Assembly: GCF_019733395.1 (NCBI RefSeq)
Contig: NZ_JAIHOO010000001.1
Location: forward strand, 3,100,501-3,164,500
From: Lysobacter sp. BMK333-48F3
Lineage (GTDB): Bacteria; Pseudomonadota; Gammaproteobacteria; Xanthomonadales; Xanthomonadaceae
Direction of reading: 5' to 3'
Length of the DNA: 64,000 nucleotides
Each line of letters opens with the position of its first letter. The first letter of the stretch is position 1. The notes under the pieces were generated by a model. That model saw nothing but the letters and a program-made list of their open reading frames with translations. It was not told where the DNA came from and made no database searches. The position numbers were made by a program, and so were the translations under genes. Of this stretch, positions 22,207-30,005 are shown in pieces.

Positions 22207-23094
22207 ATGCCCAAGCCCTCGCTCCGCACCGCGCTCGCCGCCTTGTTGGCCGTCGCCGCGTGGCCGGCCTGGGCCGGCGAGCTGCCGGTGACCTTCGTCG
22301 TCGCCGGGCGCAAGGTCGCGGCCACCCTGAGCCTGCCGGAGCGCGGCCGCAATCCGCCGGTGGTGCTGCTGTTGCCCGAATTCGCCGGCAATCGCGACGA
22401 ACGCCGCGGCGGCGCGGTCAAGGAAGGCGTGTACGCACGCGCCGCGCAGCGCTGGGCCGAGCGCGGCATCGCCAGCCTGCGCATCGACTATCGCTACAAC
22501 GGCGACAGCGACGGCCAGTTCGCCGACGGCAGCCTGGACGCGTACGTGATCGACGGCGTGCAGGCGCTGGAGTATCTGGCCGGCACCGGCAAGGTCGACC
22601 CGCAGCGCATGGCGGTGGTCGGCTGGGGCATGGGCGGCGCGGTCGCGACCGGGGTGGCCGCGCGCAGCCGTTATCCGCTCGACGGCCTGGCGCTGTGGAA
22701 CCCGGACGTCGACGTCGGCGCGGCCTTCATCCAGCGTTTCGGCCGCGACAAGATCCGCCAGGGCCTGGCCGGCGCGGAGGCGCCGACCACCATCGATCTG
22801 GCGGTCGGGCGCACCATCGCCTTGAAGCAGCCGTTCTTCGTCAGCCTGTTCACCCTGTCGCCGCCGGCCGAAATCGCCCGTTACGGCGGCCCGCTGATGG
22901 TCGCCGTGGGCACCCGCGACGAAATCGGCGCGCCGCAACCGGCCCAGGCCGAAAGCCTGATCCGCTACCACGGCGGCGAAGGCGAACTGCTGGTGCTGCC
23001 GATGGACCGGATGTTCAATCTGAGCAAGAGCCAACGCCAGGTCGATGCGCTGATCGAGGCCACCGAGAGCTTTCTGCTGAATCACTTCCGCTAG
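22207..23094 (+). CDS. secreted alpha/beta-hydrolase-fold protein lacking the catalytic serine
   Basis: 295 residues with a signal peptide (LRTALAALLAVAAWPAWA|GE). The order of strands (PVVLLLPEFAGNRDERRGG, RGIASLRIDYRYNGDSDG, DAYVIDGVQALEYL, RMAVVGWGMGGAVATGVA, PLMVAVGTRDEIGAPQ) is that of a dienelactone hydrolase/prolyl-oligopeptidase-type alpha/beta hydrolase. At the nucleophile elbow the expected GxSxG reads G139-W-G141-M-G143, so glycine replaces Ser/Cys. Where the catalytic His is expected the sequence reads MDRMFNLSKS, without His. It is therefore probably a non-catalytic, ligand-binding member in the periplasm. Confidence 0.8.
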   Translation: MPKPSLRTALAALLAVAAWPAWAGELPVTFVVAGRKVAATLSLPERGRNPPVVLLLPEFAGNRDERRGGAVKEGVYARAAQRWAERGIASLRIDYRYNGDSDGQFADGSLDAYVIDGVQALEYLAGTGKVDPQRMAVVGWGMGGAVATGVAARSRYPLDGLALWNPDVDVGAAFIQRFGRDKIRQGLAGAEAPTTIDLAVGRTIALKQPFFVSLFTLSPPAEIARYGGPLMVAVGTRDEIGAPQPAQAESLIRYHGGEGELLVLPMDRMFNLSKSQRQVDALIEATESFLLNHFR

Positions 23095-23202
23095 CGCACT
23101 TCCGCTAGCCGCCACCCCCGCTAGCCGCGCCTGCGCGCGGCCGTCGCGCCGCCGGCCCTGGTGGAGCTGGGGTCAGTGCAACTGCGGTCGATGCGACTGC
23201 GC

Positions 23203-23625
23203 TCAGTGCGGCTGCGACACGCTGCGCATCACCTCGGTATTCAAGGAGCGCAGTTCCTGCCGCCGTTCCAGATCGGCGAGGGCGACGATGCCGCACAAGC
23301 GGCCGTCGCCGTCGACGATCGGCACGCGGCGGATGCGTTCGCGCATCATCAGGTCGGCGCATCGCTTGAGTTCGGCATCGGCTTCCAGGGTGATCGCCGG
23401 GCTGCTCATGCAGTCGCTGGCCGCGATCTGGGTCGGGTCCTGGCCGGAGGCGACCAGACGCACGACGATGTCGCGGTCGGTGACCACGCCGAGCGGGCGA
23501 CGGTCCTGGTCGACGATCGGAATCTCGCCGACGTCGTGATCGCGCATCATCCGCGCGACGGTGCGCAGGGAGGTGTCCGGCTGCGCGCAGACCGGGTTGG
23601 GGGTCATGATGCTGTCGATATCCAT
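23203..23625 (-). CDS. CBS-domain protein
   Basis: 140 residues with two CBS motifs: 5-60 (IMTPNPVCAQPDTSLRTVARMMRDHDVGEIPIVDQDRRPLGVVTDRDIVVR) and 70-128 (CMSSPAITLEADAELKRCADLMMRERIRRVPIVDGDGRLCGIVALADLER). A tandem pair forms a Bateman module that binds adenine nucleotides. Stand-alone proteins of this type usually sense energy charge or redox and bind partner proteins; the partner is unknown. AGGAG lies before the ATG. Confidence 0.92.
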   Translation of the reverse strand: MDIDSIMTPNPVCAQPDTSLRTVARMMRDHDVGEIPIVDQDRRPLGVVTDRDIVVRLVASGQDPTQIAASDCMSSPAITLEADAELKRCADLMMRERIRRVPIVDGDGRLCGIVALADLERRQELRSLNTEVMRSVSQPH

Positions 23626-23984
23626 CGTCGGTCGACTCCTGGGGACGGGCGGTGACTGAGGGATACGCCGGCGCCGCGGCGTGCGGCCGGATCGGTGCGG
23701 GGCTACAGCGGCCGCGAGTGAAGCGGAGCGGACCGCACGGCCCGCCAAGCAGGCCAGCGACGGGCGAGCGCTGACTCGGCGACTGGCTCGCCCGAGGGCT
23801 GGACCTGCTACCGGGGTGTTGCGCAGTCGCACCGGACTTCGGTCGCTTCTGCTCCGGCGCAATCAGCTTAGGCCGGCCCGCGTTAGCCAGGGATCAAAGA
23901 CGGCTGCGCATCGCGCTAACGAAACGCTAGCCGGGCATCAAGGCATCGCGGCATCGCCGGCCGTTGCGGCGTGGCCGGCGCCGG

Positions 23985-24034
23985 TTTGTATCGCAATGTA
24001 TCCACGGCCCCCAGCGCCGGGATCCGGATACAAA
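23985..24034. promoter_or_regulatory. TGTATC repeat cluster upstream of the RiPP operon
   Basis: TGTATC occurs at 23987-23992 and 23997-24002, exactly 10 bp apart, and an inverted partner GGATACA (24026-24032) pairs perfectly with TGTATCC (23997-24003). The cluster ends about 90 bp before the DoxX start. It could be an operator for a dimeric regulator, or TGTATC could be an ECF-type -35 element, since related RiPP operons are often under ECF sigma factors; no matching -10 was identified. Otherwise 23626-24121 contains no gene. Confidence 0.5.
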
Positions 24035-24121
24035 AACACGCTCCCGGCGACACGGTGCGGATACCGCGCACGGGCGAAATGGCGCCTCCGAAACGCAGCC
24101 GCCAACGCCCAGGAGCCCGCC

Positions 24122-24802
24122 ATGTCCGCAATCGCGACCGTCCCCGATTCTTCCCCGCGCGCGCCGTTTCTGGCCCGCATCGACGCGGTCGGCCGCTGGC
24201 TGGCGCCGCTGGGCCTGCGCGCCCTGCTGGCCTGGGAGTTCTTCGAAGCCGGACGCGAGAAGCTGCACGGGCAGAACTGGTTCGCCGAACTGAGCGGACG
24301 CTTCCCGCCGCCGTTTTCTTGGCTGGGCGCCGACCTCAACTGGCATCTGGCGACCGGGCTGGAGCTCGGCGCCAGCGTGGCCCTGCTGCTGGGCCTGGGC
24401 ACGCGCTACGCCGCCGCGGCGTTGTGGGTGCTGACCCTGGTCGCGATCGGCGCGGTGCACTGGCCGCAGCACTGGGACAGCCTGGCCGAGCTGTGGCGCG
24501 GCTACGCGATCAGCGACGCAGGCTACGGCAACTACAAGCTGCCGCTGCTGTACCTGGCGATGCTGCTGCCATTGATCCTCAACGGCGCCGGCCGGCTCAG
24601 CCTGGACGCGCTGCTCGCCCGCCGCGCACCGGCCGCGGTCGCCGCCGACCGCAATGCCTGGGGCTGGACCGCGCTGGCGATAGGCCTGTCGACCGCGCCC
24701 TTGTTGCCGGCGTTCGGCGCCACGGTGGCCGTCCTGGGCCTGGGCCTGCTGGCGCAGAGCCGCTTGCGGCGCCCGCAACCGCTCGCCGCCGCCTCTCTTT
24801 GA
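24122..24802 (+). CDS. DoxX family membrane protein, first gene of RiPP operon
   Basis: 226 residues. After a short cytoplasmic start come four or more helices: [21 protein letters not shown] (typical DoxX start), [58 protein letters not shown] and [29 protein letters not shown]. The insert [18 protein letters not shown] is typical of the DoxX proteins that accompany DUF692/DUF2063 (HvfB/HvfC) genes. DoxX proteins are quinone-linked membrane proteins of oxidative-stress systems. AGGAG lies before the ATG. 85 bp separate it from the precursor gene, so it is the likely first gene of the operon. Confidence 0.88.
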   Translation: MSAIATVPDSSPRAPFLARIDAVGRWLAPLGLRALLAWEFFEAGREKLHGQNWFAELSGRFPPPFSWLGADLNWHLATGLELGASVALLLGLGTRYAAAALWVLTLVAIGAVHWPQHWDSLAELWRGYAISDAGYGNYKLPLLYLAMLLPLILNGAGRLSLDALLARRAPAAVAADRNAWGWTALAIGLSTAPLLPAFGATVAVLGLGLLAQSRLRRPQPLAAASL

Positions 24803-24887
24803 AGCCCGCCCCGCTTCCGCCCATCCCCAATCCCGTCGCAACAGCGACTCCCGCACGGCGCGCCCGTGCTTCCACTGGAGCAATCCC

Positions 24888-25463
24888 ATGGCCCGTTCCG
24901 AAACCTGTAAACCCCATACCGACTCGCCCCGTTCCGACCTGCACGCCAGGCGCGCGTCCACCGGCGTGCTCGGCATCGCCCTTGCCGCGACCGTGCTGAC
25001 CGGCTTGTTCGGCGGCTCCGCCTTCGCCATGCAGCCGCTGGCGCAGGGCTATCTGCTCGGCGCCGCCCACGCCGGCGCCGAGGGCAAGTGCGGCGAAGGC
25101 AAGTGCGGCAGCAGCAAGGCCGGCGCCAAGGCCGCGCAGGCCGAGGGCAAGTGCGGCGAAGGCAAATGCGGCGGCAGCAAGGCCGGCGGCAAGGCCGCGC
25201 AGGCCGAAGGCAAGTGCGGCGAGGGCAAGTGCGGCGACGCCTCGTTCGCCAAGACCGACCGTAGCGGCGATGGCCGGGTTTCGCGCGCCGAGCTCCTCGC
25301 CGTGGCGCCGCAGCGCGGTGCCGACTTCGCCAAGATCGACCGCGACCGCGACGGCTTCATTTCCGAATCCGAGGCCTACGAGTTCCTCAAGGCCACCTAC
25401 GCCGCCAACGGCAAGCCGATGCCGGCCGGCCTGTTCGCCAAGCAGCCCGCCAACGGCCGCTGA
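24888..25463 (+). CDS. hvfA: HvfA/bufferin-like RiPP precursor fused to two EF-hands
   Basis: 191 residues. Signal peptide with a twin-basic n-region (HARRASTGVLGIALAATVLTGLFGGSAFA|MQ, cleavage near 47) followed by PLAQGYLLG, conserved in HvfA-type precursors. EGKCGEGKCG blocks lie at 65-74, 86-95 and 107-116 in a 21-residue repeat (63 bp in DNA), giving cysteines 68, 73, 89, 94, 110 and 115. Two canonical EF-hand loops follow: D124-E135 and D151-E162. In studied HvfA proteins the EGKCG cysteines become oxazolone/thioamide groups that bind copper. The EF-hand tail is not usual for the family and may add Ca2+ control or metal binding. GGAG lies before the ATG. Exported after modification by HvfB and HvfC encoded next. 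Confidence 0.9.
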   Translation: MARSETCKPHTDSPRSDLHARRASTGVLGIALAATVLTGLFGGSAFAMQPLAQGYLLGAAHAGAEGKCGEGKCGSSKAGAKAAQAEGKCGEGKCGGSKAGGKAAQAEGKCGEGKCGDASFAKTDRSGDGRVSRAELLAVAPQRGADFAKIDRDRDGFISESEAYEFLKATYAANGKPMPAGLFAKQPANGR

Positions 25464-25535
25464 GCGCGGCAACCCCCAGCGTCGCGCGACCCGTGCCCGG
25501 CACGGGTCGCGCGGCGACAAACCCGAGGACTTGTG

Positions 25536-26378
25536 ATGGACACTGCACTCGATGCCCGTTCGGCCGGCCTCGGCCTGCGCCGCGGCCTGCTGCCGGAACT
25601 GCTGGCGATGGACGCCGGCGCGGTCGACTTCCTGGAATGCGCGCCGGACAACTGGATCGGCGTCGGCGGCCGCTACGGCGAAGTCCTGGCCGAGCTGTCC
25701 TCGCGTTTTCCCTTGAGCGCGCACGGTCTGTCGCTGTCGCTGGGCGGCACCGCGCCGCTGGACACGCAGTTGCTGCGCCGCACCCGCGAATTCCTCGACC
25801 GCCAGCGGGTCGCCTTGTACAGCGAACACCTGAGCTATTGCGCCGACGACGGCCATCTCTACGACCTGATGCCGATTCCGTTCACCGATGAGGCGATCGG
25901 CCATGTCGCCGCGCGCATCCGCCAGGCCCAGGACGCGCTGGGCCGGCGCATCGCGGTCGAGAACGTGTCCTACTACGCCGCGCCGTACCAGGCGCTGAGC
26001 GAGGCGGACTTCATCGCCGCGGTGCTGGCCGAGGCCGACTGCGATCTGCTGCTGGACCTCAACAACCTCAGCGTCAACGCGCACAACCACGGCTACGCGG
26101 TCGGCGAATTCCTGGACCGGCTGCCGGGCGAGCGGATCGCCTCGTACCACGTCGCCGGCCACTACGACGATGCCGAGGGACTGAAGATCGACACCCACGG
26201 CGCGGCGGTGCGCGAGGACGCCTGGACCCTGCTGGACCAGGCCTACCGCCGCTTCGGCGTGCGTCCGACCTTGCTCGAGCGCGATTTCAATCTGCCGCCG
26301 CTGGCCGAGTTGCTGCAGGAAACCCAGCGCATCCGCGCCCTGCAGAGCGCCCACGCGGTCGTCGCGGAGGCCGCCTGA
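25536..26378 (+). CDS. hvfB: HvfB, multinuclear non-heme iron oxidase (MNIO, DUF692)
   Basis: 280 residues, a TIM-barrel oxidase. Family motifs in order: [13 protein letters not shown] (11-23), [15 protein letters not shown] (31-45), [11 protein letters not shown] (H63), LYSEHLSYC (E97, H98), [23 protein letters not shown] (E142), [16 protein letters not shown] (about 171-186), YHVAGHY (H205, H209), DTHG (D219, H221) and [10 protein letters not shown] (E249). The His/Asp/Glu set matches the iron ligands of MbnB-type enzymes. With HvfC it modifies the cysteines of the EGKCG repeats in the precursor, in the cytoplasm before export. GAGG lies before the ATG. Its stop overlaps the HvfC start (TGATG). 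Confidence 0.94.
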   Translation: MDTALDARSAGLGLRRGLLPELLAMDAGAVDFLECAPDNWIGVGGRYGEVLAELSSRFPLSAHGLSLSLGGTAPLDTQLLRRTREFLDRQRVALYSEHLSYCADDGHLYDLMPIPFTDEAIGHVAARIRQAQDALGRRIAVENVSYYAAPYQALSEADFIAAVLAEADCDLLLDLNNLSVNAHNHGYAVGEFLDRLPGERIASYHVAGHYDDAEGLKIDTHGAAVREDAWTLLDQAYRRFGVRPTLLERDFNLPPLAELLQETQRIRALQSAHAVVAEAA

Positions 26379-27151
26379 TGAGCGCACGCCTGCAGCAACA
26401 ACAGTGGGCCCTGGCCCGGTACTTGCGCGACCCGGCCGCGAATCCGCCGCCGCCGGGGCTGGAACCGCGCCGGCTGCGGGTCTACCGCGAGCTGTTCTTC
26501 AACGCCGTCGAAGGCCTGCTGGCCGGCAGCTTCCCGGTGCTGCGCCAGAGCTTGCCGGCGCCGCGCTGGACCGCGTTGGTGCGCGGCTTCTATGCCGGAC
26601 ATCGCGCGCGGACGCCGTTGTTCCCGCAACTGGCCGCGGAGTTCGTCGATTACGTCCAGTCCTTGCCCGAGCACGGCGAGTGGCCGGCCTGGCTGGCCGA
26701 ACTCGCGCATTACGAATGGATCGAGCAGGAACTGGCGCTCAGCGACGCCGTCCTCCCCGACGACGATCCGCAGGCCGATCTGCTCGACGGTGTGCCGCAG
26801 CTGTCGCCCCTGGCGCGGGTATTGGGCTACCGCTGGCCGGTCGCCGAACTGGGCCCGGCGTTCCTGCCGGCGCAGGCGCCGGCACAGCCGACCACCTTGC
26901 TGGTCTATCGCGACGGCGGACACGAGGTGCGCTTTGCCGGCCTCGCCGCGCCGGCCTATCGCTTGTTGAACGCGATCGCGCAGCGCCGCGCCAGCGGCCG
27001 CCGGCACCTGGCCGCGCTCGCTGCCGAGGCCGGGCTGAGCGATGCCGCCGATCTGCGCCGCTGGCAGGAACAAGGCCTGGACCTGCTGCGGCAGCTGCGC
27101 GCCGCCGGCGTGATTTTCGCCGCTACCGACACTCAAGGAGCTCTGTCATGA
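26378..27151 (+). CDS. hvfC: HvfC, DUF2063 partner of the MNIO enzyme
   Basis: 257 residues. The N-terminal helical part is DUF2063-type (LQQQQWALARYLRDP, RLRVYRELFFNAVEGLLAGSFPVLRQSL, WTALVRGFYAGHRARTPLFPQLAAEFVDYVQS, WLAELAHYEWIEQELALSD). A C-terminal winged-helix/recognition-like part follows (PTTLLVYRDGGHEVRFAGLAAPAYRLLNAI, DAADLRRWQEQGLDLLRQLRAAGVI). In the characterised systems this partner binds the precursor and presents it to the MNIO enzyme. The one-base overlap with hvfB implies tightly matched expression. Ends with a 4-nt overlap (ATGA) onto the next membrane gene. Confidence 0.92.
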   Translation: MSARLQQQQWALARYLRDPAANPPPPGLEPRRLRVYRELFFNAVEGLLAGSFPVLRQSLPAPRWTALVRGFYAGHRARTPLFPQLAAEFVDYVQSLPEHGEWPAWLAELAHYEWIEQELALSDAVLPDDDPQADLLDGVPQLSPLARVLGYRWPVAELGPAFLPAQAPAQPTTLLVYRDGGHEVRFAGLAAPAYRLLNAIAQRRASGRRHLAALAAEAGLSDAADLRRWQEQGLDLLRQLRAAGVIFAATDTQGALS

Positions 27152-27816
27152 CCGCAACCCGATCCGGATTCCGACTGCAAGGCTGGCTGTTGTTTTTCGC
27201 ACTGGCGCTGCTGGTGCTGCTGATGTCCGCCGCGCTGCTGACCGCGCATTCCGACCCGGTCGCCGGTGTCCGCTCGGTGATCCGCGCCACCGCGCGCAGC
27301 TCGTTCGTCCTGTTCCTGAGCGTGTTCGTCGCCTCGTCGCTGGTTAGCCTGGTGCCGAACGAACTGACCCGCGCGCTGTTGCGCGAGCGACGCTATCTGG
27401 GGTTGGCGTTCGCGTTCTCGCACCTGGTGCACGCGATCGCGATCGTTCGTCTGGGCCAGCTGGATCCGGGCTTCTGGCCCGGCCGCAGCGCGCTGACCAA
27501 CGTGCCAGGTTCGCTCGGTTACGCCTTCATCGTCCTGCTCAGCGCGACCTCGTTCCATGCCCTGGCCAAGCGCATGAGCGCGCAGGCCTGGAAGCGGCTG
27601 CACACCGCCGGCGTGTGGGTGATCGCCCTGATCTTCGCTCTCTCGTACTTCAAGCGCATTCCGATGAACGCCTTGTACGCGCTGCCGTTCGCGCTGTTGT
27701 GCGCCGCCGCCGCGGTGCGCGCGGTCGGTAAATGGGCGCAAGCCGACAAGCGCCGCCTGGCGCGGCAGCGCCGCGCGCCGTCCCCTCTGTCCACGAACCT
27801 GGAGTCTCAAGCATGA
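27148..27816 (+). CDS. ferric-reductase-like membrane protein in RiPP operon
   Basis: 222 residues with AAGGAG upstream of the ATG and about six helices: LQGWLLFFALALLVLLMSAALLT, SSFVLFLSVFVASSLVSLVP, LGLAFAFSHLVHAIAIVRLG, NVPGSLGYAFIVLLSATSFHALAKRM, LHTAGVWVIALIFALSYF and NALYALPFALLCAAAAVRAV. Histidines in SHLVHA, TSFHAL and RLHTAG are spaced as in the heme-b-binding ferric reductase-like domain (compare MsrQ). It has no FAD/NAD domain, so electrons must come from a quinone or a partner. In this operon it could supply electrons for export-side metal reduction or methionine/thiol repair. Role inferred from context. Confidence 0.8.
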   Translation: MTATRSGFRLQGWLLFFALALLVLLMSAALLTAHSDPVAGVRSVIRATARSSFVLFLSVFVASSLVSLVPNELTRALLRERRYLGLAFAFSHLVHAIAIVRLGQLDPGFWPGRSALTNVPGSLGYAFIVLLSATSFHALAKRMSAQAWKRLHTAGVWVIALIFALSYFKRIPMNALYALPFALLCAAAAVRAVGKWAQADKRRLARQRRAPSPLSTNLESQA

Positions 27817-28643
27817 ACCGCTCTGTCTTCGCCGCTTTCGCTTACGTCCGCCAGAGCGCACTCGTGCTCGGCCTGGCTCTGGCCTGCGCCGGCCTCGCGC
27901 CCGCCGCTGCCGCCGCCGAGACGCCGTCGCCGGCGCCCGCCACCACCGCGATCCTGGTCCACGGCGCCTTCGCCGATGCGGACAGTTGGGCCCAGGTGGC
28001 CAAGCGGCTGCAGGCGCGCGGCCTGCACACCGTCAGCGTGCGCCTGCCCCTGACCTCGCTGCACGACGATGCCGAAGCGACCCGGCGCGCGCTGCAGGCC
28101 GCGCCGGGGCCGGTGGTCCTGGTCGGGCATTCCTGGGGCGGCACGGTCATCACCGAGGCCGGCGACGACGCCAAGGTCGCGGCGCTGGTCTATGTCGCCG
28201 CATTCGCACCCGACGTCGGCCAGAACACGGCCGGGCAGGGCAGCGGCTATCCGACGCCGCCCGGGCTGGCGCACCTGGTCGCCGACGACGGCGTGCTGCG
28301 GATCGACGAGCAGGGCATGCTGCAAGACTTCGCCCAGGACTTGAAGCCACGCGTCGCGCGCGAACTGTTCCGCGCCCAGTTGCCGATCCATGCGCGGGCT
28401 TTCGACGACACCGTCGCCCACGCCGCGTGGAAGGGACGGCCGAGCTGGTATCTGGTCGCCCGCCAGGACCGGATGATCGCACCGCAGTTGCAGACCGCCA
28501 CCGCCCAGCGCATCGGCGCCGAACTGCGTTCGATCGCCGGCAGCCACGCCGCGCCGCTGGCGCATCCGGGCGCGGTGGCCGAGGTCATTCTCGAAGCCGC
28601 CGGCAAGCGTCCGCCGCAAGCGGCCGCGCACGAGGAGGGCTGA
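27813..28643 (+). CDS. secreted alpha/beta hydrolase in RiPP operon
   Basis: 276 residues. Signal peptide (QSALVLGLALACAGLAPAAAAA|ET), then a complete alpha/beta-hydrolase set: ATTAILVHGAFADADSWAQVA (oxyanion loop), GPVVLVGHSWGGTVITEAG (nucleophile S107), ALVYVAAFAPD, PSWYLVARQDRMIAP (acid) and IAGSHAAPLAHPG (His). The pattern fits the secreted esterase/haloperoxidase-like family. Overlaps the previous gene by 4 nt (ATGA) with GGAG upstream, so it is in the operon. Its link to the RiPP is unknown; it may hydrolyse an activated ester or act in general envelope defence. Confidence 0.85.
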   Translation: MNRSVFAAFAYVRQSALVLGLALACAGLAPAAAAAETPSPAPATTAILVHGAFADADSWAQVAKRLQARGLHTVSVRLPLTSLHDDAEATRRALQAAPGPVVLVGHSWGGTVITEAGDDAKVAALVYVAAFAPDVGQNTAGQGSGYPTPPGLAHLVADDGVLRIDEQGMLQDFAQDLKPRVARELFRAQLPIHARAFDDTVAHAAWKGRPSWYLVARQDRMIAPQLQTATAQRIGAELRSIAGSHAAPLAHPGAVAEVILEAAGKRPPQAAAHEEG

Positions 28644-28646
28644 GCC

Positions 28647-29192
28647 ATGTCGGCTCCGCGATATGGGATGCGTACCGCCGTGGCGGCGCTGGCGACCGCG
28701 GCCTGCCTGCTGCTGGCCGCCTGCCGCGGCGATGCCCAGGCCGAGCCGGCGCGCCCGGCGCCGGCGCCGGAGTTCGTCGGCATCGAGCGCTGGATCAACG
28801 GCCCGCCGTTGACCCTGGCCGGACTGCGCGGCCGGGTGGCGCTGGTCGAGTTCTGGACCTACGCCTGCGTCAACTGCATCCGGGTGACGCCGCACGTCAA
28901 CGAGTGGCATCGGCGCTACCGCGACCTCGGCCTGACCGTGGTCGGCGTGCACACGCCCGAGTACGAGGCCGAACGCGTACCCGGCAACGTCCAGGCGGCG
29001 GTGAAGCGCTATGGCATCGAGTACCCGGTCGCGCTGGACAACGACTACCGGACCTGGAACGCATACCGCAACCGGTTCTGGCCGGCCCTGTACCTGATCG
29101 ACCGGCAGGGGCGGGTGGTCTACCGCCATATCGGCGAAGGCGACTACGACGTCACCGACGCCAAGATCCGCGAGCTGCTGGCGCGCCGGTGA
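28647..29192 (+). CDS. thioredoxin-like lipoprotein (TlpA/DipZ C-terminal type)
   Basis: 181 residues. The signal ends in a lipobox (CLLLAAC, C26), then a proline/alanine linker and a redoxin domain about 45-178: LAGLRGRVALVEFWTYACVNCIRVTPHVNEWHRRY with the redox pair C74-V-N-C77, LGLTVVGVHTPEYEAER, YPVALDNDYRTWNAY, WPALYLIDRQGRVVYRHIGEGDY (cis-Pro region). This is the thioredoxin-like half of DipZ/TlpA proteins. Anchored in the periplasm it would reduce or isomerise disulfides, plausibly the unmodified cysteines of the exported peptide or of copper proteins. It starts 3 bp after the previous stop. Confidence 0.88.
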   Translation: MSAPRYGMRTAVAALATAACLLLAACRGDAQAEPARPAPAPEFVGIERWINGPPLTLAGLRGRVALVEFWTYACVNCIRVTPHVNEWHRRYRDLGLTVVGVHTPEYEAERVPGNVQAAVKRYGIEYPVALDNDYRTWNAYRNRFWPALYLIDRQGRVVYRHIGEGDYDVTDAKIRELLARR

Positions 29193-29264
29193 GACGGCCG
29201 CGGCGGCGCGCGGCATAATCGCAACGGCACTCGCGCCGTCGTCCGGATTTTCAGGGTTGCTCGC

Positions 29265-30005
29265 ATGGATCACGTAGATCACATCCTGGTCGTCGACGAC
29301 GACCGCGAGATCCGCCAGATGGTCGCCGACTATCTGCGCAAGAACGGGTTGCGCGCCAGCGTCGCCGCCGACGGCCGCGAGATGCGCGCGGCGCTGGACG
29401 CCGATGCGGTCGACCTGATCGTGCTCGATCTGATGATGCCCGGCGAGGACGGACTGGTGCTGTGCCGCAACCTGCGCGCCGGCAAGCACCGCGCGGTGCC
29501 GGTGTTGATGCTGACCGCGCGCGACGACCCTACCGACCGCATCGTCGGCCTGGAGATGGGCGCCGACGACTATCTGGTCAAGCCCTTCGCCGCGCGCGAG
29601 CTGCTGGCGCGGATCAACGCGGTGCTGCGCCGCACCCGCATGCTGCCGCCCAATCTGCAGATCAGCGAGGCCGCGCGCCTGATCGGTTTCGGCCGCTGGC
29701 GGCTGGACACCACCGCGCGCCATCTGCTCGATCCCGAGGGCACCGCGGTGGCGCTGAGCGGGGCCGAGTTCCGCCTGTTGCGGGTGTTCCTCGACCATCC
29801 GCAACGCGTGCTCAGCCGCGATCAGCTGCTGAGCCTGACCCAGGGCCGCGACGCCGAGCACTTCGATCGCTCCATCGATCTGCTGGTCAGCCGGGTGCGC
29901 CAGCGGCTGCAGGACGACGCGCGCGAGCCTGCCTACATCAAGACCGTGCGCAGCGAAGGCTATGTGTTCAGCATGCCGGTCGAGCTGATCGGCGGTGAGG
30001 CGTGA
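29265..30005 (+). CDS. OmpR/PhoB family response regulator
   Basis: 246 residues. Receiver domain 5-120 with acidic pocket D11-D12-D13, phospho-acceptor D55 (LIVLDLMMPGEDG), T in VLMLTARDD and K in DDYLVKPF. Winged-helix output domain about 145-238 (ALSGAEFRLLRVFLDHPQRVLSRDQLLSL, RSIDLLVSRVRQRLQDD, YIKTVRSEGYVF). It begins 72 bp after the redoxin gene and overlaps the kinase gene by 4 nt. Position suggests it senses envelope or metal stress and controls the RiPP operon; the PmrA-type box at 2315 shows the kind of site it could bind. Confidence 0.94.
   Translation: MDHVDHILVVDDDREIRQMVADYLRKNGLRASVAADGREMRAALDADAVDLIVLDLMMPGEDGLVLCRNLRAGKHRAVPVLMLTARDDPTDRIVGLEMGADDYLVKPFAARELLARINAVLRRTRMLPPNLQISEAARLIGFGRWRLDTTARHLLDPEGTAVALSGAEFRLLRVFLDHPQRVLSRDQLLSLTQGRDAEHFDRSIDLLVSRVRQRLQDDAREPAYIKTVRSEGYVFSMPVELIGGEA

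Noticed and set aside
23985..24034. Fur or Zur box
   Set aside because: The TGTATC repeats do not match the GATAATGAT-type Fur pattern or the AT-rich Zur palindrome.
25081..25240. CRISPR-like or minisatellite reading of the 63-bp repeats
   Set aside because: The repeats are in frame and encode the EGKCG blocks of the precursor; there are no spacers.
24597..26387. 596-codon minus-strand frame across the RiPP genes
   Set aside because: Antisense to hvfA and hvfB; the Ala/Gly/Leu repeats in it are the reverse of the EGKCG repeats.
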